Assembly: GCA_020697635.1 (NCBI GenBank) | Contig: JAEHCT010000049.1 | Location: forward strand, 1 to 8,435 | Length of the DNA: 8,435 bases | Reading direction: 5' to 3' | From: Candidatus Bathyarchaeota archaeon | GTDB lineage: Archaea; Thermoproteota; Bathyarchaeia; TCS64 | Part shown: piece after piece, positions 6,065-8,435 of the stretch | Layout: each line of letters starts with the position of its first letter | Position numbering within the stretch: the first letter of the stretch is position 1 | Program-made: the position numbers and the translations under genes | Notes under the pieces: model-generated | Databases searched by the model: none | What the model was told of the DNA's origin: nothing | What the model saw: only the letters and a program-made list of their open reading frames with translations

Positions 6065-6261
6065 TCCTGGTCGCGATGAAGATTCAGGGGCGTATCATTA
6101 AACATTTCAGTATTGCTGTATATACACGTATATGATATAATACGGATATCAGAGTGTTTTCATCGTTGAACTGGCTCTTTTAAAAGAATTTTTTTCTTAT
6201 AGCGTAGACGGATAGGTCCAATCACACCATTACGACGGCAGAGAAAATAGAGAAGTAGTAT
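6065..6261. other. AT-rich intergenic region with several short palindromes
   Basis: 197 bp without a supportable gene and much richer in A/T than its surroundings. It contains ATATAC-AC-GTATAT (6120-6133), GATAT...ATATC (6134-6150), the perfect palindrome TCTTTTAAAAGA (6176-6187), and a T7 tract (6189-6195) that with flanking bases makes AAGAA/TTCTT. The longest open frame I checked (plus strand from ATG 6076) is 19 codons. It probably holds the promoter and upstream control of the PH-like gene. A small RNA cannot be excluded but nothing specific supports one. Confidence 0.4.
6097..6102 (-). promoter_or_regulatory. Candidate TATA box of the PH-like gene
   Basis: TTTAAT on the minus strand, about 35 bp before the ATG at 6064, predicts a leader of roughly 8-10 bases. 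Other AT-rich candidates lie farther upstream (6118-6141), so this is only the best-spaced choice. Confidence 0.4.
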
Positions 6262-6267
6262 CTACTT
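6241..6267 (-). terminator. Weak terminator-like hairpin overlapping the phoU stop codon
   Basis: AAGTAG (6253-6258) and CTACTT (6262-6267) form a perfect 6-bp inverted repeat with a 3-nt loop that includes the TAG stop of the PhoU-type gene. On the minus strand it is followed by the pyrimidine-rich CTCTATTTTCTC. The T-run is short, so the call is tentative. Confidence 0.35.
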
Positions 6268-7281
6268 TGCCTCAGGTTTGTAAGCCCTGTCGATGATTAT
6301 CTCAGCTATGTCTGCGGCGTACTCGCTTATCCTATTGATGTTCTCCCTCATGGCGGACAGTTCAAGAAACACGGCCCTATCGTTGATTCCGAAGCTAGGA
6401 AGTGGAGATATTTTTCTGAGAAGCTGGCTAACCTTCTCCTGATTGTTAATAATGATGTTGCTGTCCTGCACTGTCTTTAAGATAAAGCTCTCCACCGCCT
6501 TCTCGTAGGAGTCGAACGAGAGGCGGGCCACCTCTATGAAGACCGCCCAGACCTCAAGGGGGATCACGGTTTGGTGCTCAACCAAGTTCACTAAATGCTG
6601 AGCTAAGTTCGTGGTGTGGTCGGCTATACGTTCTATCCTGTCCACGAGGTTCTGATAATCAAGACAGTCGAGAATATCCAGGCCCAGTTTCCCGGCGAGG
6701 GAGGGGTTGATGGCGGCACACCGTATCAAACGGATCAAGTAGTACATGAACTGGTCCACGTCGTCCTCCAAGGACAGAACCGAGCCAGCGAGGTCGCTGT
6801 CCCAAGTCTCCATGGCCACGAGTATGTCCCCGCACATCGAGAGGGTGATGAGGTGCATTCGGTCCAAGCCCTGCTCTACTGAAGCCATGGACTCGTCCAT
6901 GAGGGTCTGGAGGATCACCTCGCTTGCGTGGGACTCGATGATCCGTAGGTAGAGGGACTTCACGACGTCCCTGATGGCTTTCTGTTGTCCAGTCGTGAAG
7001 ATCTTCTTCGACGTGAGCTGGATCGTGCTATAGCCGTTGAGATAGCACCCTATGACGATCCGTATGATGGTGTCCTCTTCCTCGTCGGGCTCGATGACGA
7101 CGACCTTCCTCTTCTCCCTCTCCCCCGTCTTAATGGTGGGGTGTACCACAAGGGATAGGTCGCGCAGGGTCTCTAGGGACACGACGTCTCCCCTGCCGAC
7201 GTTGTTCATCTTCAGCCAGTCCTTGGGGAGAGAGATGACGAGAGACGACTTCCCCAGAGCCATGATCTTCCTGGTTTCCAT
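6262..7281 (-). CDS. phoU: Archaeal AbrB-PhoU phosphate-uptake regulator family protein
   Basis: 339 aa. Residues 1-50 form an AbrB/SpoVT-type swapped-hairpin DNA-binding domain (RKIMALGKSSLVISLPKDW, then VGRGDVVSLE). Two PhoU helical repeats follow. The first (about 120-230) has the acidic EDDVD segment at 172-176 and DRIERIADH at 214-222. The second (about 235-335) has MRENINRISEYAADIAEI (311-328), where the acidic metal-binding positions are partly replaced. PhoU proteins sense phosphate status by contacting Pst transporters or kinases. The fused AbrB domain in archaeal versions suggests direct DNA binding. No phosphate transporter gene lies in the window, so its targets are elsewhere, possibly including its own promoter (dyad at 7293-7325). 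ATG start at 7281, TATA box about 28 bp upstream, no Shine-Dalgarno. A role in controlling another transport or metal system is possible. Confidence 0.9.
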   Translation of the reverse strand: METRKIMALGKSSLVISLPKDWLKMNNVGRGDVVSLETLRDLSLVVHPTIKTGEREKRKVVVIEPDEEEDTIIRIVIGCYLNGYSTIQLTSKKIFTTGQQKAIRDVVKSLYLRIIESHASEVILQTLMDESMASVEQGLDRMHLITLSMCGDILVAMETWDSDLAGSVLSLEDDVDQFMYYLIRLIRCAAINPSLAGKLGLDILDCLDYQNLVDRIERIADHTTNLAQHLVNLVEHQTVIPLEVWAVFIEVARLSFDSYEKAVESFILKTVQDSNIIINNQEKVSQLLRKISPLPSFGINDRAVFLELSAMRENINRISEYAADIAEIIIDRAYKPEAK

Positions 7282-7292
7282 CGCATGTATTC

Positions 7293-7325
7293 TAGGAGTA
7301 AATGTTAATATAACCTATACTCCTA
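7293..7325 (-). promoter_or_regulatory. phoU promoter: TATA box centred in a 33-bp dyad (candidate operator)
   Basis: TAGGAGTA (7293-7300) pairs perfectly with TACTCCTA (7318-7325). Nested inside, GTTA (7304-7307) pairs with TAAC (7311-7314) about the same centre, 7309. In all, 13 of 16 symmetric positions pair. The minus-strand TATA box GTTATATTAAC is the exact centre and sits 28 bp before the phoU ATG, as expected for a leaderless transcript. A dimeric regulator bound here would cover the TATA box. Autoregulation by the AbrB domain is plausible but inferred. Confidence 0.6.
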
Positions 7326-7341
7326 AGCCTCCGAGCGGAAA

Positions 7342-7358
7342 CGGTATATATCGGTATA
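7342..7358. repeat. Two CGGTATA direct repeats one helical turn apart
   Basis: CGGTATA occurs at 7342-7348 and 7352-7358, a 10-bp period, between the mobA stop codon and the phoU promoter dyad. It lies about 60-75 bp upstream of the phoU start, where an activator site could be, but the match is short and may be chance. On the minus strand the mobA stop is followed by CTTTTAATTATA, a weak T-rich end signal. Confidence 0.3.
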
Positions 7359-7368
7359 ATTAAAAGCC

Positions 7369-7992
7369 CTATTTCTCGGACATCGCCCTGATGATCCGTT
7401 CGGCCTCCTCGAACCGCTCCTTGGAGTCGGTGTCGAAGAACGTAAGCAGCTCCGGATCAACACCCCTCAACCTCTCCACAGGGATGAGTGACACATCATC
7501 GAGGCTCAGCAAGATCATCCGAACCCGTAGATCGCCTTCTCTGTAGAGTAGCTCGGCCGCCTTGAGAGCTGTTTCAACGTGATAGACTGCTGCGAGGGGC
7601 TCTATCCAGCCGTTGGGTTTCTCGAAGACGGCGCCTTGGTGGCCTTCAGCCTCGGCGAACAGCGTCTCCACCGCCTCGTCGCAGATGAACGGCATGTCAC
7701 ATGCGACGGCGAACGCGTACGGATACTTGCAGAGTGATAGTCCCGTCATGAGGCCGACAAGAGGCGAGCCCTCAGGGTACATGTCTTTCACGACGAGGAC
7801 GCCGTCCACAGCCTGCAGATATTTTTTCTTCTGTTCTTCCGAGGCAACGACGACGATGACCTCGTCGACGTGGTCTCGTATCCTTTCGACGATGTGGTTG
7901 ACGACGGGCTTGCCCGCGAGGTGGCGGAGACCCTTGTCCTCTCCAATCCTAGTGGACGAGCCCCCGGCTAAGACTATCCCAGACCTTTTCAC
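7369..7992 (-). CDS. mobA: MobA-like molybdenum cofactor guanylyltransferase
   Basis: 207 aa, a normal MobA length. MobA joins GMP from GTP to Mo-molybdopterin to make the MGD cofactor of formate dehydrogenases and other DMSO-reductase family enzymes. Visible are the nucleotide-binding signature LAGGSSTRIGEDKG (8-21), EGSPLVGL (74-81) matching the family's GPLAGI loop, ACDMPF (97-102) with the Mg-binding Asp, EPLAAVY (131-137), and FFDTDS (185-190) in place of the C-terminal N-x-NTPxD block. Start is GTG at 7992, chosen because a strong GGAGGAG Shine-Dalgarno lies 9 nt before it and the LAGG motif follows at the proper distance. The stop codon of the upstream protease gene overlaps this Shine-Dalgarno, so the two genes are one operon. 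Related nucleotidyltransferases (such as CofC-like or other MobA-like enzymes) are less likely given the fdhD and protease context. Confidence 0.9.
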   Translation of the reverse strand: MKRSGIVLAGGSSTRIGEDKGLRHLAGKPVVNHIVERIRDHVDEVIVVVASEEQKKKYLQAVDGVLVVKDMYPEGSPLVGLMTGLSLCKYPYAFAVACDMPFICDEAVETLFAEAEGHQGAVFEKPNGWIEPLAAVYHVETALKAAELLYREGDLRVRMILLSLDDVSLIPVERLRGVDPELLTFFDTDSKERFEEAERIIRAMSEK

Positions 7993-8001
7993 GGCGTGTT
8001 T

Positions 8002-8009
8002 CTCCTCCT
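8002..8009 (-). promoter_or_regulatory. Strong Shine-Dalgarno of mobA overlapping the upstream stop codon
   Basis: AGGAGGAG on the minus strand begins inside the TAG stop of the protease gene (8008-8010) and ends 9 nt before the GTG at 7992. It fixes the mobA start and implies translational coupling. It is the only strong Shine-Dalgarno found before a gene in this window. Confidence 0.8.
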
Positions 8010-8435
8010 ACTCTATTCGCAGGATTTCCTCAACCACCTTCTCTATGGCGGCCTGAACCTTCTCTGTACAGACCTCGATCAATGTAAATGTATCCTCCGC
8101 TTCGATTCCGATTACTCTGATGTCGCCTGGCATCTCGTCAGGGAAGAGGCGGTGCCCGAGCTCTATGGTCGTCACCAGGTCTACGCCGTGACTGTGTGTT
8201 ATCACCGGCGGCTTCTCATCCCACGATATGTTTACATGAAAAACCGTGCCGGGTTCGGCACCCGTCTCTATGGCGTCCACTATGATGACCCTATCGTAGC
8301 CCTTCATCGCCTCAAGAATCTCGATGCTGCCCAACGCGACGTCAAGCGTGTCGATGTGGGGGGCCTTCTCCGTGAGCCTGTTGACGACGTGGACGCCCGC
8401 CCCGTCGTCGCACCTGATGAGGTTGCCCACGCCGA
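8008..8435 (-). CDS. Hydrogenase maturation protease family (HycI/HybD-like), N-terminus beyond the window
   Basis: Visible part about 142 residues, cut by the right edge. The frame stays open to the edge and reads G-V-G-N-L-I-R-C-D-D-G-A-G, the family's N-terminal GxGNxLxxDDGxG block, so the GTG at 8430 is an internal Val codon and only about five to ten residues are missing. The family cleaves the C-terminal tail of the large NiFe-hydrogenase subunit after nickel insertion. Nickel-contacting positions of HybD have candidates here: an Asp of the DDG block, the Asp in IIVDAIETG, and the His in THSHGVDL. The VDAIETGAEPGTV and final DIRVIGIE blocks are also typical. With mobA directly downstream, it could serve a hydrogenase acting with a formate dehydrogenase. 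The family also includes members of uncertain target (such as F420-reducing enzyme proteases), so the substrate is open. Confidence 0.88.
   Translation of the reverse strand, partial: GVGNLIRCDDGAGVHVVNRLTEKAPHIDTLDVALGSIEILEAMKGYDRVIIVDAIETGAEPGTVFHVNISWDEKPPVITHSHGVDLVTTIELGHRLFPDEMPGDIRVIGIEAEDTFTLIEVCTEKVQAAIEKVVEEILRIE

Noticed and set aside
6076..6135. Short plus-strand ORF (19 codons) from ATG 6076
   Set aside because: Too short, no Shine-Dalgarno or promoter at the right distance, and its start overlaps the promoter region of the PH-like gene.
8008..8430. GTG at 8430 as the true start of the protease gene
   Set aside because: The frame continues to the window edge and the residues before it (G-V-G-N) belong to the conserved N-terminal motif, so the start lies outside the window.
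1..8435. tRNA, rRNA, CRISPR array, insertion sequence, toxin-antitoxin or defence genes
   Set aside because: I read both strands for tRNA-like cloverleaves, regularly spaced repeats, transposase motifs and small paired genes, and found none. The genes are ordinary metabolic and maturation functions.

Overview
The window looks like part of an archaeal chromosome, probably from a thermophilic TACK-type lineage, but I cannot place it more precisely. Three things support this. The PhoU-type regulator has an N-terminal AbrB/SpoVT domain, an architecture typical of archaea. Most first genes have a TATA-like box about 27-35 bp before the start codon and no Shine-Dalgarno site, which suggests leaderless or nearly leaderless mRNAs. 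The one clearly operon-internal gene (mobA) has a strong Shine-Dalgarno site. Coding is dense: eight genes, all intact except the last, which runs off the right edge. There are no rRNA or tRNA genes, CRISPR arrays or insertion sequences.

Left third (1-3719), sulfur oxidation theme. A SoxB-like dimetal hydrolase without a signal peptide (+) converges on a metallo-beta-lactamase/rhodanese fusion of the persulfide dioxygenase (CstB-like) type (-). That gene diverges from a TauE/SafE anion exporter (+) across a 64-bp gap. The gap holds a symmetric TATA-like element equidistant from both start codons and an 8-bp inverted repeat. Together they suggest a cytosolic route in which persulfide sulfur is oxidised to sulfite and the sulfite (or a related anion) is exported. 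A SoxB-like thiol-sulfonate hydrolase may act nearby.

Middle (3788-5680), molybdenum cofactor and sulfur transfer. FdhD (-), which sulfurates the Mo/W-bis-MGD cofactor of formate dehydrogenase-type enzymes, diverges from a MoeB/ThiF/HesA-type adenylyltransferase (+) with an unusual C-terminal extension of about 80 residues. Right end (7369-8435): a hydrogenase-maturation-protease homologue and MobA (Mo-cofactor guanylyltransferase) form a tightly coupled minus-strand operon. FdhD, MoeB-like, MobA and the protease all fit the assembly of a molybdo/tungsto-formate dehydrogenase and/or NiFe hydrogenase encoded outside the window.

Between these lie two single minus-strand genes. One is a small PH-like domain protein with a hairpin/T-run terminator. 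The other is the AbrB-PhoU regulator, whose TATA box sits at the exact centre of a 33-bp dyad, suggesting an operator. The most interesting items are the apparently cytoplasmic SoxB-like protein beside the persulfide dioxygenase/TauE pair, the symmetric promoter and operator architectures, the FdhD with only one of its two signature cysteines, and the extended MoeB-like protein. I see no clearly unprecedented multi-gene system.
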